Shown here: in pieces, positions 14,270 to 23,668 of the stretch
Numbering within the stretch: position 1 is the first letter of the stretch
Layout of the letters: each line of letters starts with the position of its first letter
NCBI GenBank assembly: GCA_038322235.1
Contig: JBBQFQ010000010.1
Location: 1 to 64,000 of the forward strand
DNA: 64,000 bases
Reading direction: 5' to 3'
Source: SZAS-18 sp038322235
Lineage (GTDB): Bacteria > Verrucomicrobiota > Verrucomicrobiia > Chthoniobacterales > SZAS-18
The notes under the pieces: model-generated
Seen by the model: only the letters and a program-made list of their open reading frames with translations
Told to the model about the DNA's origin: nothing
Database searches by the model: none
Translations under genes and position numbers: made by a program

Positions 14270-16706
14270 AGGCCGCAATGTCCTGATTCAGCCAGCGGCG
14301 GGTCGTGAGCCGGGCCTCCACTTCGGGCGTGACGACGCCGCCGGCGCGCATGCGGTAGTGGAGCGGAGCGGTCGCGTGCGCTCCGGTGAGATCGCAGTAG
14401 AAAACCGGGCGGAAATCGATCGCCCCGATGGGGAGCGGACCGTTTTCAGTGATGGTGAGTTCGACCGCGGTATCGAGTCGGGCGGGCGTGGCTTCGATGT
14501 TGATGACGTTCACCTTCCCCGCCTGATACGCGGCCGTCACGAGATCGTCGGCGAGATACGTGCAACGCGCCGGCTCGCGCGAGGTGAAGAGATGGATCTC
14601 GAGTTCGCGCCAGACCACGCGGCTGTTGGCGAGGGGACCGGCGTAGTAGGGAATCGCCGCCCCGTCGCGGACGAAGATCGGCAGTTCCTCCGCGCCGACG
14701 CCGTAGCAGAGCGTCTGTCCTCCTTCCAGCCAGCGTCCGTGCAGCAGGTCGAACCAGCGCCCGGGCGGGAGGACGACACTCCGGAACTGCTTCGGAGTGC
14801 CCTCAGCGATGACGGGCGGGTTCTCTCCGCGCGATTGGAGCATCGGCGCCACCATCAGCGCGTCGCCCACGAGAAACTGATCGTCGAGATGCTGGAACTC
14901 CGCGCCCGGATGGTGATAGCAGACGGGGCGGAGGATGGGATCGCCTTCGAGCCAATGCTGGAAAAAAAGCTGGTAGAGATAAGGGAGCAGCCGGTAGCGG
15001 CCCCGGATGGCGGTGCGGCAGATGTCGAGCGTCCGTTCGCCGAACTGCCACGGCTCCTGCGGGCGGGCGTTCGTGTCGCAGTGATTGCGGAAGAAGGGGA
15101 ACAGGCTCGCCGCCTGGGTCCAGCGGCCGAGCAGTTCGCCGTCCACGTGGCCGAGAAAGCCGCCGACGTCGGGACCGTTGAAGGCCACTCCGCTGAGTCC
15201 GAGATTGATCGTCTCGGCGATGGACATGCGCAGGTGATCCCAGTTGCTCGCGTTATCCCCCGTCCAGATCGCGGCATGCCGCTGAGTGCCGGTAAATCCG
15301 CTCCGCGTGAGCAGAAATGGTCGCGCGCGCTCGAGTTGCTCGAACGCCCCGCGGCTCGCGAGGGCCATCAAATGACCGTACTGATTGTGATAGCGGGCGT
15401 GGGGAAGGCGCCCCTCGTTGAAGAGCATCTCATCGCAGGACGAGCCGCCGGTGGCGGGATCGTTCATATCGAGCCAGGCCCCATCGATGCCGCTCTCGCG
15501 GAGAAAGTTGCCGAGGCGCTGCGCCCACCAGCGGCGGGTCCGTTCGAGGGTGAAATCGGGGAACACCGTATCGCCCGGCCAGACCTCGCCGACGTAGTCT
15601 CCGCCGCTCGGTGAGCGACAGAAAAAGCCGCCCGTCGCGCCCTCCTCGTACAAGGCGTTGCCGGCCTCGCGCTTCACTCCCGGATCGATGATCGCGACGG
15701 TGCGGATCCCGGCCGCGTTCAGCTCGGCGGTGAGCGCCGCCGGTTCCGGAAAGCGGTCCTTGTCCCAGGTGAAGAGGCGGTAGCCCTTCATGTAGTCGAT
15801 GTCGAACCACAGCGCGCTGACCGGGATGTCCGAGGACGCGAACCGATCGCGCAGCGCCCGGAACTCATCGGCGCGCCGGTAGCCCCAGCGGCACTGGTGG
15901 TAGCCGAGGGCCCAGGTGGGCGGGATCGGGGCCCTGCCGGCGAGCGCCGTAAATCGGCGCGTCACGTCGCGCAGGGTCGGCCCGGGAATGAAGTAGATCG
16001 GCAGCGGACCATCCGGCGCGGTCACCGTCAGCATCGAAGTGTCCGCGGCGCCGAGATCAAGGTTGAGCCGCTCTCCGCTATCGAAATGCAGGCCGGCATG
16101 CTGGCCATCGGCGAAGCGCAGAATGACGAATGGGATCGAGACGTAGGTGGGGTCGTAGTCGTTGCGGGCCGCGAGATCCGGCATGACGCCCACGACGTCG
16201 ATCGTGTAGCAATCGTGTCGTTTCCCCAGACGATTCATGCGCCCCGTGCGTTCCCCGACAGCATAGGCGGCGGTGACACCCGCGAGGGAAAAGCGCACGA
16301 TCGTTTGCGGGCCGCATTGTCCGATCCCGGTTCCGTCCGGAGCCGGTTCCAGTCGGGCCCCGCCCGCGAAGGCGACCCGCAGTCCGTTCGTGTAGAGGCG
16401 CACTTCCGCCGCCTCGGACGAGAAGTCGAAAGCCTCGCGGCCGGGGGCCGGCACGGGAGCAATCACCCGGCCGCTGCGATGTTCGGGGAGGAGTCCGTCA
16501 GAATAGGGGGCGAGATCGGACGCCCCGAGGTTTGTGACGGTGATCTTCAGCGCCAGTCCGGAGCCAATGGCTTCGCCCACGAGGCGCAGCTTCCCGGTTC
16601 CCGCCTGGACCTCGATTCCCGGCGAGGTGGGGTGCGAAACCGCGCGCGTAACCTGCGCGAAGGCGAAATTGAGAGGGTGGACGCGCTGGCCGAAGAACAT
16701 CCCCAA
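14262..16706 (-). CDS. Glycoside hydrolase family 31 (alpha-glucosidase / alpha-xylosidase type)
   Basis: An 814-residue enzyme counted from a TTG at 16706; the ATG two codons later (16700) is an equally likely start. An amino-terminal beta-sandwich is followed by the GH31 barrel: WALGYHQCRWGYRRADEF, LWFDIDYMKGYRLFTWDKDR, nucleophile Asp413 in GAWLDMNDP and acid/base Asp484 in WTGDNASNWDHL. DGAAIPYY marks the proximal carboxy-terminal sheet. The family hydrolyses terminal alpha-glucosides or alpha-xylosides by a retaining mechanism. No clear signal peptide is seen, suggesting cytoplasmic action on imported oligosaccharides. Its stop codon sits inside a 7-bp repeat-like run. It lies 66 bp downstream of the DUF3016 gene on the same strand. 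Confidence 0.92.
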   Translation of the reverse strand: MGMFFGQRVHPLNFAFAQVTRAVSHPTSPGIEVQAGTGKLRLVGEAIGSGLALKITVTNLGASDLAPYSDGLLPEHRSGRVIAPVPAPGREAFDFSSEAAEVRLYTNGLRVAFAGGARLEPAPDGTGIGQCGPQTIVRFSLAGVTAAYAVGERTGRMNRLGKRHDCYTIDVVGVMPDLAARNDYDPTYVSIPFVILRFADGQHAGLHFDSGERLNLDLGAADTSMLTVTAPDGPLPIYFIPGPTLRDVTRRFTALAGRAPIPPTWALGYHQCRWGYRRADEFRALRDRFASSDIPVSALWFDIDYMKGYRLFTWDKDRFPEPAALTAELNAAGIRTVAIIDPGVKREAGNALYEEGATGGFFCRSPSGGDYVGEVWPGDTVFPDFTLERTRRWWAQRLGNFLRESGIDGAWLDMNDPATGGSSCDEMLFNEGRLPHARYHNQYGHLMALASRGAFEQLERARPFLLTRSGFTGTQRHAAIWTGDNASNWDHLRMSIAETINLGLSGVAFNGPDVGGFLGHVDGELLGRWTQAASLFPFFRNHCDTNARPQEPWQFGERTLDICRTAIRGRYRLLPYLYQLFFQHWLEGDPILRPVCYHHPGAEFQHLDDQFLVGDALMVAPMLQSRGENPPVIAEGTPKQFRSVVLPPGRWFDLLHGRWLEGGQTLCYGVGAEELPIFVRDGAAIPYYAGPLANSRVVWRELEIHLFTSREPARCTYLADDLVTAAYQAGKVNVINIEATPARLDTAVELTITENGPLPIGAIDFRPVFYCDLTGAHATAPLHYRMRAGGVVTPEVEARLTTRRWLNQDIAAYA

Positions 16707-16772
16707 GGGGAACAGCGCCAGCCAGCCCGTTCAAGCTCGCAGGTGACCGATGACGCGGCTCTCGGCTACCGG

Positions 16773-17282
16773 CTAACGCAGCGCACCACGCATCCAACGC
16801 CACAGCGCGTACTTGACCGTCGGCATGGATCCCAGGAAATCGGGGCGTTCCCCGGATTCGCCGGCAATCTGCACCAGTCGCTCCGAGCCGCTCTTCACGA
16901 CGTTCTTCCCGTTCGTGAGCTGCCAGCTGAAGCTGATCTGGGCCGGAAACAGGTTGCTCACCACCCGGATATCACGGCGGGCTCCCCGGTTCATTTGCCC
17001 AGCGTCATCGATGTCGGTGATCCGGAGCGTTAACGCCGTTCCCGGTTTGAGCAGGTCGGCCCCCGTCGTCTGAATCCACTTCTTCAGATCGGGCAGGAGC
17101 ATTTCGCGGCTGGCCTCGGTCGAGTAGCCACTGACTTGCACGTCGGCATAGCGTTCCGGCTGGACGAACTCCACAGTCACGGCGTTGGCGGCGGCGGTTG
17201 GTTTAGCCCCGCCGGCGACGGCGGAGGCGGCGGAAGCGGCCGCGAGCAGGCAGGCGGTCAGGGAGGAAAGAATCGTGCGCAT
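16773..17282 (-). CDS. Exported DUF3016-like protein
   Basis: A 169-residue protein with a signal peptide (MRTILSSLTACLLAAASAASAV, cleavage near AGG at ~24). The mature part reads VTVEFVQPERYADVQVSG, then LLPDLKKWIQTTGADLLKPG, ALTLRITDIDDAGQMNRGARR and a closing LGSMPTVKYALWRWMRGAL. This order (VxVxFVxPExYxD, then a TDIDxAG motif) matches DUF3016 as I know it, a periplasmic family of unknown function. It precedes the GH31 gene on the same strand but faces away from PPK1, sharing a 138-bp divergent spacer with it. Confidence 0.68.
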   Translation of the reverse strand: MRTILSSLTACLLAAASAASAVAGGAKPTAAANAVTVEFVQPERYADVQVSGYSTEASREMLLPDLKKWIQTTGADLLKPGTALTLRITDIDDAGQMNRGARRDIRVVSNLFPAQISFSWQLTNGKNVVKSGSERLVQIAGESGERPDFLGSMPTVKYALWRWMRGALR

Positions 17283-17420
17283 AGTGATCTGACGAACGCG
17301 CTGCCACGATTGCTCAAAGTTATTTTAGGCGTTTGGTAACAGGAGAGTTTTCATCCGTTTTCTAGCCAATCGCGTCCGGGCCAGCTAGGATTTCTCCTCT
17401 TTGCCATCCCCAGAAGCCTC

Positions 17421-19526
17421 ATGTCGCACGATCCCGTTTTGGAAAAATTCAACAAGCCCGAGCTCTTTCTCAATCGCGAGCTGAGCTGGCTGGAGTTTAA
17501 CGCGCGCGTTCTGGGGGAGGCGGCGGATCCCGCCCAGCCGCTCCTCGAACGCGTGCGCTTTCTCAGCATCTTTGGCTCGAATCTCGATGAGTTTTTCGAA
17601 ATCCGGATCGCGGGGGTGAAGCAACAGATCGAAAGCAAGAGCTCGGTCACGGGGCCCGATGAGCTCTCTGCCGGTGAGATTTTCGAGGCGGCCCAGGCGC
17701 GCGCGCACGAACTCGTCGGCGAAGCGTACCGGGTCTGGAACGCCGAACTGGTGCCCGCGCTCGCGGCCGAAGGGATTCACTTCCACAAAGTCGCGGAACT
17801 GCCGGCGGACGTGGTCGCCTGGACCGAGCGGTATTTCCGGGAGGAGATCTTTCCCACGCTGACCCCGCTCGCGGTCGACCCGAGCCATCCCTTTCCCCAA
17901 CTCTCGAACAAGAGCCATAACCTCATCGTCTCCCTGCTGCGTCCGGAGGATGGTCCGGCCTACGCGATCGTCCAGATCCCCAAGCTCTTTCCCCGCCTGC
18001 AGCGGCTCCCGGAGGAATTCGCGCGGGGCCTCGGCGGCGGCCGGCATTTCGTCTTCCTCCAAGGCATCATTCGCCAGCACCTCGGCCAGCTCTTCCCGGG
18101 ACTCATCGTGAAGGGAAGCCACGCGTTCCGCATGACGCGAAACAGCGACCTCTACATCGACGATGAAGAGGCCGAGAATCTCCTCGAGACGATCGAGGAC
18201 GAGCTCCGCCGGCGGAACAAGGGCAATGCCGTCCGGGTGGAAATCGTCGAAGGGTATCCGCCTGAAGTCGCCCGCTTTCTGCTCGATAATTTTAGTCTCT
18301 CCGCGCAGGATCTGTACGATCTTCCGGGTCCGATCAATTTCTTCCACCTCGAGCCTCTCTTTTCCTCGCCCGACCTCGCCCGGCTCCGGGACAAGCCGTT
18401 CCAGCCGGCGATGGCCCGGGCGCTTGCCGGGGGCGTCGATGTCTTCGAAGTCCTGCGCCGTCAGGATGTCCTGCTCCATCATCCGTACGAGGGTTTCGGG
18501 AGCGTGGTGGAGTTCGTCGAGCGCGCGGCAAACGATCCGCAGGTTCTGGCGCTGAAGCTCACGCTTTACCGCACGAACGTGGATTCCCCCATCGTGCGGG
18601 CGCTGATCCGCGCGGCGGAGGAGCATCACAAGCAGGTGACCGTGCTCGTGGAATTGAAGGCCCGCTTCGATGAGGAGAACAACATTCGCTGGGCGCGCGC
18701 CCTCGCCGAGGCCGGCGTGCACGTGGTTTATGGCCTCGTGGGGCTCAAGACGCACTGCAAGATGATGCTGATTGTCCGGCGCGACGACGACAAGGTGCGG
18801 CTCTACGCGCATCTCGGCACCGGCAACTACAATAACTCCACGGCCCGGTTTTATACGGATCTCGGCCTCATGACGGCGAACCCGGAACTCACGGCGGAGG
18901 TGGGCGCCGTTTTCAACAATCTCACGGGGCTCTCCGAGTTCCACGGCGGCAAGAAGTTAATCCTCGCGCCCTTCGAGATGCGGGAGCGCTTTCTCGCCTT
19001 GATCGCCCGGGAGCGCGACCTCGGCCCGAAAGGCCGGATCGTCGTGAAATTCAACTCGCTCGTGGACGAGTCCGCGATTGCCGCCCTTTATGAAGCGGCG
19101 GCGGCCGGAGTCCAGATCGACCTCGTCATCCGCGGCATCTGCTGTCTCCGCCCGGGCGTGCCGGGGGTGAGCGAAAATATCCGCGTCCGGAGCATCGTCG
19201 GCCGTTTCCTCGAGCACAGCCGCATCTACTTCTTCGGAAACGACGGGAATCCGCTCGTCTATCTGGGCAGCGCCGACTGGATGGGCCGGAACTTCGACCG
19301 TCGGGTCGAAGTGGTCTTTCCCGTCGAGGATCCGATTCTGCGCGCTCGTCTGACCGACGAAATCATTCCTGCGTTCCTCGCCGACAACCACAAGGCCCAC
19401 ATCCTGCAAAGCGACGGGCACTACGTCCGGGCCGAGCCGGCCGCGGGCGAGCCTGCCCATCAAGCCCAGCTCGCCTTCCGCCATCTCGCGCGCGAACAGT
19501 CGAGCCGGCTGGCGCAGGGCGCTTAG
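17421..19526 (+). CDS. ppk1: Polyphosphate kinase 1
   Basis: A 701-residue enzyme of normal family length. The amino-terminal domain begins LFLNRELSWLEFNARVL, with FGSNLDEFFEIRIAGVKQQ after it. The two PLD-like catalytic halves follow: YGLVGLKTHCKMMLIVRR has His445, matching the autophosphorylated histidine of E. coli PPK (His435/441 in different numberings), and His464 in YAHLGTGNYNN lies the same 19 residues further on. The second half carries FLEHSRIYFFGN and SADWMGRNFDRRVE. The enzyme makes long-chain polyphosphate from ATP. It stands alone, with no phosphatase ppx or pho genes next to it. The reverse strand is open over most of the gene, which is a composition effect. Confidence 0.97.
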   Translation: MSHDPVLEKFNKPELFLNRELSWLEFNARVLGEAADPAQPLLERVRFLSIFGSNLDEFFEIRIAGVKQQIESKSSVTGPDELSAGEIFEAAQARAHELVGEAYRVWNAELVPALAAEGIHFHKVAELPADVVAWTERYFREEIFPTLTPLAVDPSHPFPQLSNKSHNLIVSLLRPEDGPAYAIVQIPKLFPRLQRLPEEFARGLGGGRHFVFLQGIIRQHLGQLFPGLIVKGSHAFRMTRNSDLYIDDEEAENLLETIEDELRRRNKGNAVRVEIVEGYPPEVARFLLDNFSLSAQDLYDLPGPINFFHLEPLFSSPDLARLRDKPFQPAMARALAGGVDVFEVLRRQDVLLHHPYEGFGSVVEFVERAANDPQVLALKLTLYRTNVDSPIVRALIRAAEEHHKQVTVLVELKARFDEENNIRWARALAEAGVHVVYGLVGLKTHCKMMLIVRRDDDKVRLYAHLGTGNYNNSTARFYTDLGLMTANPELTAEVGAVFNNLTGLSEFHGGKKLILAPFEMRERFLALIARERDLGPKGRIVVKFNSLVDESAIAALYEAAAAGVQIDLVIRGICCLRPGVPGVSENIRVRSIVGRFLEHSRIYFFGNDGNPLVYLGSADWMGRNFDRRVEVVFPVEDPILRARLTDEIIPAFLADNHKAHILQSDGHYVRAEPAAGEPAHQAQLAFRHLAREQSSRLAQGA

Positions 19527-19635
19527 AAAGGCAGGCCGGCCGGGGGAACCGAGCAGGCCGCTTCGTGGTCCGCGGCGCTCTTTCCCCAAAATCCGCTTGG
19601 TTCGCGGCGCCCGGGGCGATAGACGATGGCGATTC

Positions 19636-20805
19636 ATGAAGCGCGTTGTCTGGCTCGATCTCGCCAAGGGGTCTGCGATCCTCTGGGTCGTTTACTTCCA
19701 TTTCGTTACGACCTGCTTCGACACGCCGTCGCCGATGTCGGGGCATTTTCTCTCGGAGATTGCCGGCGCGAATGGCTGGGATTCGGCCGGGGCGACGATC
19801 CACACGCTCGCGAAGGCCATCTGGATTGCCGTCTCGCAGGTGGGGTTCCATGCCGTGGGCCTCTTCATTATGCTCAGCGGGTGGTCGCTCGCTTCGACGA
19901 CCTGGCGGAAGGCGGACAAGGCACCCATCGGGTGGGGGGAGTGGTATTGGGCGCGATTCATCCGGCTCTACCCGATGTATTGGGTCGCCCACCTGATGCT
20001 GCTCATCGCGCCGTTCACATGGCTGGAGCCGATCGATGGGCGCTTCCTCCTGAGCCTCACCGGGCTGCGCTTCATCGATATCCAGTCCAACTTCATGTAC
20101 GGAAACGCCGCGTGGTGGTACTTCGCGATGCTGATCCAGCTCTACGCGCTCTTTCCGCTGCTTTTCATCGCCATGCGGCGGCTGGGCCTCGCCCCGTTTC
20201 TGGTTCTGGCTTTTCTCGTGGGGTTTGGCGTCCGCTACCTCCTGCTGGCGGTCTGGCAGTCGAATGGCTCGTGGACCCTGGGGGGCTGCGGTCTCTCCCG
20301 GCTGCCCGAGTTTGCCCTTGGGATGGTGCTCGGGATCGCGCACCTGAAAAATCGCGAAGGCGTGGAGCGCTGGATCCTCGGGCTGCCGGGCGTGGTGACC
20401 GGATTGGTTTTGTATTGGTTTGCGTCTTGGGTGTACGCCGATTGGGGAACGAATTCAATGCCGATGCCCTTCGGGCTTCCCGCCGCCCCACCTTACATTT
20501 ACGCGGATCTCTATACGGGGCTTTCCTGTTTCCTGGTCGTCGTGGGGCTCTGCGGCTGGCTGGAGCGGTCGCCCTTCATGGCGAAGTGGCTGGGCCTCGT
20601 CGGGGCGTTTTCCTACGGGCTCTACCTGATCCATCAGCCCTTCGTGATCTGGCTCGGCTTGAAGATTCGCTTTATCCCGGCGTGGGAATTTCTGCTCGTC
20701 GCCGCCGTCACCCTCGTGGTGCTTAGCGCGGTGGGCATCTTCCTCGAGCGGCGGGTCAATGCGCTCGTGGATCGCTTCGTGGCAAAGCCGAAAGCACAGG
20801 CTTGA
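19636..20805 (+). CDS. Acyltransferase 3 family membrane protein
   Basis: A 389-residue integral membrane protein starting at 19636 (MKRVVWLDLAKGSAILWVVY). It has about ten hydrophobic segments. The amino-terminal LDLAKGxAIxxVVxFH pattern carries the conserved catalytic-type histidine of the family (YFHFV), and RFIRLYPMYWVAHL is the matching arginine-rich segment in the next helix pair. Acyltransferase-3 proteins O-acylate sugars of lipopolysaccharide, exopolysaccharide, peptidoglycan or secondary metabolites at the inner membrane; the acceptor cannot be told. The stop TGA (20803-20805) overlaps a possible ATG of the downstream peptidase, so the two are probably co-transcribed. Confidence 0.9.
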   Translation: MKRVVWLDLAKGSAILWVVYFHFVTTCFDTPSPMSGHFLSEIAGANGWDSAGATIHTLAKAIWIAVSQVGFHAVGLFIMLSGWSLASTTWRKADKAPIGWGEWYWARFIRLYPMYWVAHLMLLIAPFTWLEPIDGRFLLSLTGLRFIDIQSNFMYGNAAWWYFAMLIQLYALFPLLFIAMRRLGLAPFLVLAFLVGFGVRYLLLAVWQSNGSWTLGGCGLSRLPEFALGMVLGIAHLKNREGVERWILGLPGVVTGLVLYWFASWVYADWGTNSMPMPFGLPAAPPYIYADLYTGLSCFLVVVGLCGWLERSPFMAKWLGLVGAFSYGLYLIHQPFVIWLGLKIRFIPAWEFLLVAAVTLVVLSAVGIFLERRVNALVDRFVAKPKAQA

Positions 20806-20852
20806 TGGCCGCCACCCCCTCGCCGCCTGCCGAAACTCCGACCTCCCGTCCC

Positions 20853-22823
20853 ATGTTCCTCCTGAAGCGTCACCTTCCCCTCCTCGCGCTCGTCGTGGCG
20901 GGCGCCGCCGGCGCTGAGTCAACCCTGCCCGTCGCGCCGAATCTGTTCGCCGATGGCATCCCGCCCGTCCCCGTGTCCATCGCCGAGGAGGCGGCGCGCT
21001 ACAACGAATCGCGGCCCGCCACCGTCGCCGACTGGCATCCGCTCCGTCGCGAGGTGTTGATCACCACACGCTTCGGGAACTCCAACCAGCTCCACCTCGT
21101 GCGGACGCCCGGGGGCGCCCGCCGACAGCTGACCTTTTTCCCCGATCGGGTGGCGGGTGGATCCTTCGAGCCGACCAAGGGCGAGTTTCTCGTCTTTCTC
21201 AAGGACACGGGCGGCAACGAGTTTTTCCAGCTTTACCGGCTCGATCTGGCGTCCGGCAAGACGACGCTGCTGACCGACGGGAAATCCCGGAATCTTTCGC
21301 CCGTGTGGTCGCCGAGCGGCCGACGGATCGCGTATAACTCCACGCGGCGGACGAAGGTCGATACCGACTTGTGGGTGGTGGATCCGCTCGATCCCGCGAC
21401 GGACCGGCTCGTCGCGGAAAACAAGGGCGGCGGCTGGGAGATTGCGGATTGGTCGCCGGACGAGAAGCAGCTTCTGGTGATGGAGGAGGTCAGCATCAAC
21501 GAATCGTATCTCTGGCTGATCGACGTCGAGACCGGTGCGCGGACCGAACTCACGAAGCGAGGGGGGAAGGAGAAGGTGGCCTTTGGCGCGGCGAAGTTTT
21601 CCAAGGACGGGAAGGGTCTGTTCGTCACGACGGATCAAGGCTCCGAGTTCCTGCGGCTCGGCTATTTCGATCTCGCGACGCGGCAGATTCGTTTCCTCAC
21701 TAACGAGGCGAAGTGGGATGTCGATGCCATCGCGCTGTCCCGCGATGGGCGGCTGCTCGCCTACAGCACGAACGAGGATGGAGTGAGCCGGCTCCACGTC
21801 TTCGACGTTTCGGCGAGGAAGGAAATCGCCGCGCCGAAGCCCTCGACTCTCGGGGTCATGAATGGCCTGCACTGGAACGCCGGGGGAACCGAGCTGGCCT
21901 ACAACTTCACGTCGGCGCGTTCGCCGAGCGACGTGTATTCCTATCAGCTCGCCAGCCAGAAGGAGGAACGCTGGACCGAGGCGGAGACGGGCGGATTGAA
22001 CGCCACGACCTTTTCCGAGCCGGGCCTGATCCGCTGGCCGAGCTTCGACAAACGGGAGATCAGCGGTTTTCTCTACCAGCCGCCCGCCGCTTTCAAGGGC
22101 AAGCGCCCGGTCATGATCGCCATCCACGGCGGCCCGGAGGCCCAGGCCCGTCCGGGATATCTCGGGCGCACCAATTACTTCGTGAATGAGCTCGGCTGCG
22201 CCGTGATCTATCCCAACGTGCGAGGCTCGGCGGGCTACGGGAAAACCTTTCTGACCCTCGATAACGGAATGCTGCGGGATCATTCGTACAAGGACATCGG
22301 AGCGCTGCTCGACTGGATCAAGACGCAGCCCCAACTCGATGCCGACCGCGTCATGGTGACGGGGGGCAGCTACGGCGGGCATATGACCTTCGCCGTCGCC
22401 ACGTTCTACCCGGATCGGATTCGTTGCGCGCTCCCGGTCGTGGGAATGAGCAATCTTGTCACCTTCCTCAAAAACACCGAGGGATACCGGCGCGACCTGC
22501 GCCGCGTGGAGTACGGCGATGAGCGCGATCCGGAGATGAATGCCTACTTGGAGCGGATCGCGCCCTTGAATCACGTCGACAAGATCAAGGCTCCGATGCT
22601 GGTGGTGCAGGGGCGGAACGATCCGCGAGTTCCGTACACCGAGAGCGAGCAGATCGTGAAGACGCTTAAAGCCAGCGGGACGCCGGTCTGGTATCTCCTC
22701 GCGCAGGACGAGGGCCATGGTTTCCAAAAGAAGGCGAACCAGGACTATCAGTTCTTTTCGACGATCCTCTTCACCCAGCGTTTCCTCCTCGACGGTGCCA
22801 GCGCGCCGCCAGGGCTGCCGTGA
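20853..22823 (+). CDS. S9 family (prolyl oligopeptidase-type) peptidase, exported
   Basis: A 656-residue protein from 20853, chosen because MFLLKRHLPLLALVVAGAAG is a signal peptide; an ATG at 20805 overlapping the previous stop is the alternative. The first ~380 residues are a WD/PD40-type propeller (LSPVWSPSGRRIAYNS, IADWSPDEKQLLVMEE). The carboxy-terminal alpha/beta-hydrolase domain has HGGPEAQARPGY, nucleophile Ser506 in GGSYGGHM, the Asp region NDPRVPYTESEQ and the His in DEGHGFQKK. S9 enzymes of this build are oligo- or acylaminoacyl-peptidases that release short peptides, here probably in the periplasm. A reverse-strand reading frame of similar length is a shadow. Confidence 0.93.
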   Translation: MFLLKRHLPLLALVVAGAAGAESTLPVAPNLFADGIPPVPVSIAEEAARYNESRPATVADWHPLRREVLITTRFGNSNQLHLVRTPGGARRQLTFFPDRVAGGSFEPTKGEFLVFLKDTGGNEFFQLYRLDLASGKTTLLTDGKSRNLSPVWSPSGRRIAYNSTRRTKVDTDLWVVDPLDPATDRLVAENKGGGWEIADWSPDEKQLLVMEEVSINESYLWLIDVETGARTELTKRGGKEKVAFGAAKFSKDGKGLFVTTDQGSEFLRLGYFDLATRQIRFLTNEAKWDVDAIALSRDGRLLAYSTNEDGVSRLHVFDVSARKEIAAPKPSTLGVMNGLHWNAGGTELAYNFTSARSPSDVYSYQLASQKEERWTEAETGGLNATTFSEPGLIRWPSFDKREISGFLYQPPAAFKGKRPVMIAIHGGPEAQARPGYLGRTNYFVNELGCAVIYPNVRGSAGYGKTFLTLDNGMLRDHSYKDIGALLDWIKTQPQLDADRVMVTGGSYGGHMTFAVATFYPDRIRCALPVVGMSNLVTFLKNTEGYRRDLRRVEYGDERDPEMNAYLERIAPLNHVDKIKAPMLVVQGRNDPRVPYTESEQIVKTLKASGTPVWYLLAQDEGHGFQKKANQDYQFFSTILFTQRFLLDGASAPPGLP

Positions 22824-22888
22824 GTCGGAGCGACGTCGGGGGAAGGTCGGGCGAGCAGACATGCCCCGGATAGCCCGATCCGGGCCAG

Positions 22889-23668
22889 CTATTTCGGGAC
22901 CCGCGAGACGAGACACTCCGCGATCGCATCAGCCAGGGCCCGGAAGGACTCGGGGCGCCGATCGAGGAGTTCGCGCTGGACCTGCGGGTGATCGAGGAAC
23001 TCCACTTCGAGGAAGCATTTGGGCGTGCGGGCAAGCGCCGGAATCTTCGCGAGCTGAAAGAAGAAATTTGAGCCGCGGCCGCCGTGGAGGTGATCGTCGC
23101 TGATGGTGGCGCGCGCGGAGGAGGCGGGCAGAAATTTTCGCACGGCGGCGCTCGCGGCCCCGGTCAGAGCGAGCGCAAGCTCGCGATCCGCGGCGAAGTT
23201 GGGATTGCGGCTCGCGGCCGAAACCATGGCGAGTGTCCCCAGGGTCTTGCGGGCGCCGGAGGTGGCATTGAAATGCAGGCTGACGATGCAGCTCGCCGAG
23301 GCGTCCGCGCAGATCCGGGCCCGCTGCGCGAAATCGGGATTCGTGTCGTCGGTGCGCGTGAGCCGGACCTGAAGATCGGCCCGCCCGCGCCGCTGGGCGA
23401 GAGCCTCGATCCGCCCGACCACGAGGCGGGCGAGTTCGAGGGTGAGATCCTTCTCGCTCAGGCCGGCGGGCGACGTGGCGTTGTTGGCGGCACTGAGGGT
23501 GCGCGCGGTCATCGAACCGGAATCCGCGCTCCCGCCGTGTCCGGGGTCGATGACGATGACGGCGGGCGCCGCGGCGACGGCGGCGGCCAGCGCCCCCGAG
23601 GCGAGGAGCAAAAGCAGGTGAAACGCCGCGGGCGGTCGCCCGCTAATCCAGCAAGACGACGGTGACAT
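22889..23668 (-). CDS. N-acetylmuramoyl-L-alanine amidase (Amidase_3)
   Basis: A 259-residue exported enzyme. The start at 23668 gives a hydrophobic leader (HLLLLLASGALAAAVAAA) directly before the catalytic domain. VIVIDPGHGGSADSG carries the first zinc ligand His44, and LSEKDLTLELARLV the zinc-ligand glutamate. CIVSLHFNAT has the second histidine and CFLEVEFLDHPQVQ the catalytic glutamate region. Amidase_3 enzymes cut the bond between MurNAc and the stem peptide during cell separation. No LysM or AMIN domain is present. The start lies 26 bp inside the end of the upstream broken gene in another frame, so its translation was probably coupled to that gene. Confidence 0.88.
   Translation of the reverse strand: MSPSSCWISGRPPAAFHLLLLLASGALAAAVAAAPAVIVIDPGHGGSADSGSMTARTLSAANNATSPAGLSEKDLTLELARLVVGRIEALAQRRGRADLQVRLTRTDDTNPDFAQRARICADASASCIVSLHFNATSGARKTLGTLAMVSAASRNPNFAADRELALALTGAASAAVRKFLPASSARATISDDHLHGGRGSNFFFQLAKIPALARTPKCFLEVEFLDHPQVQRELLDRRPESFRALADAIAECLVSRVPK

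Noticed and set aside
17385..18944. Long reverse-strand frame (519 codons) over PPK1
   Set aside because: Antisense shadow of a textbook PPK1; highly basic composition with no domain.
20919..22916. Long reverse-strand frame (665 codons) over the S9 peptidase
   Set aside because: Antisense shadow caused by GC-rich codon bias; the forward frame has a signal peptide and a full catalytic triad.
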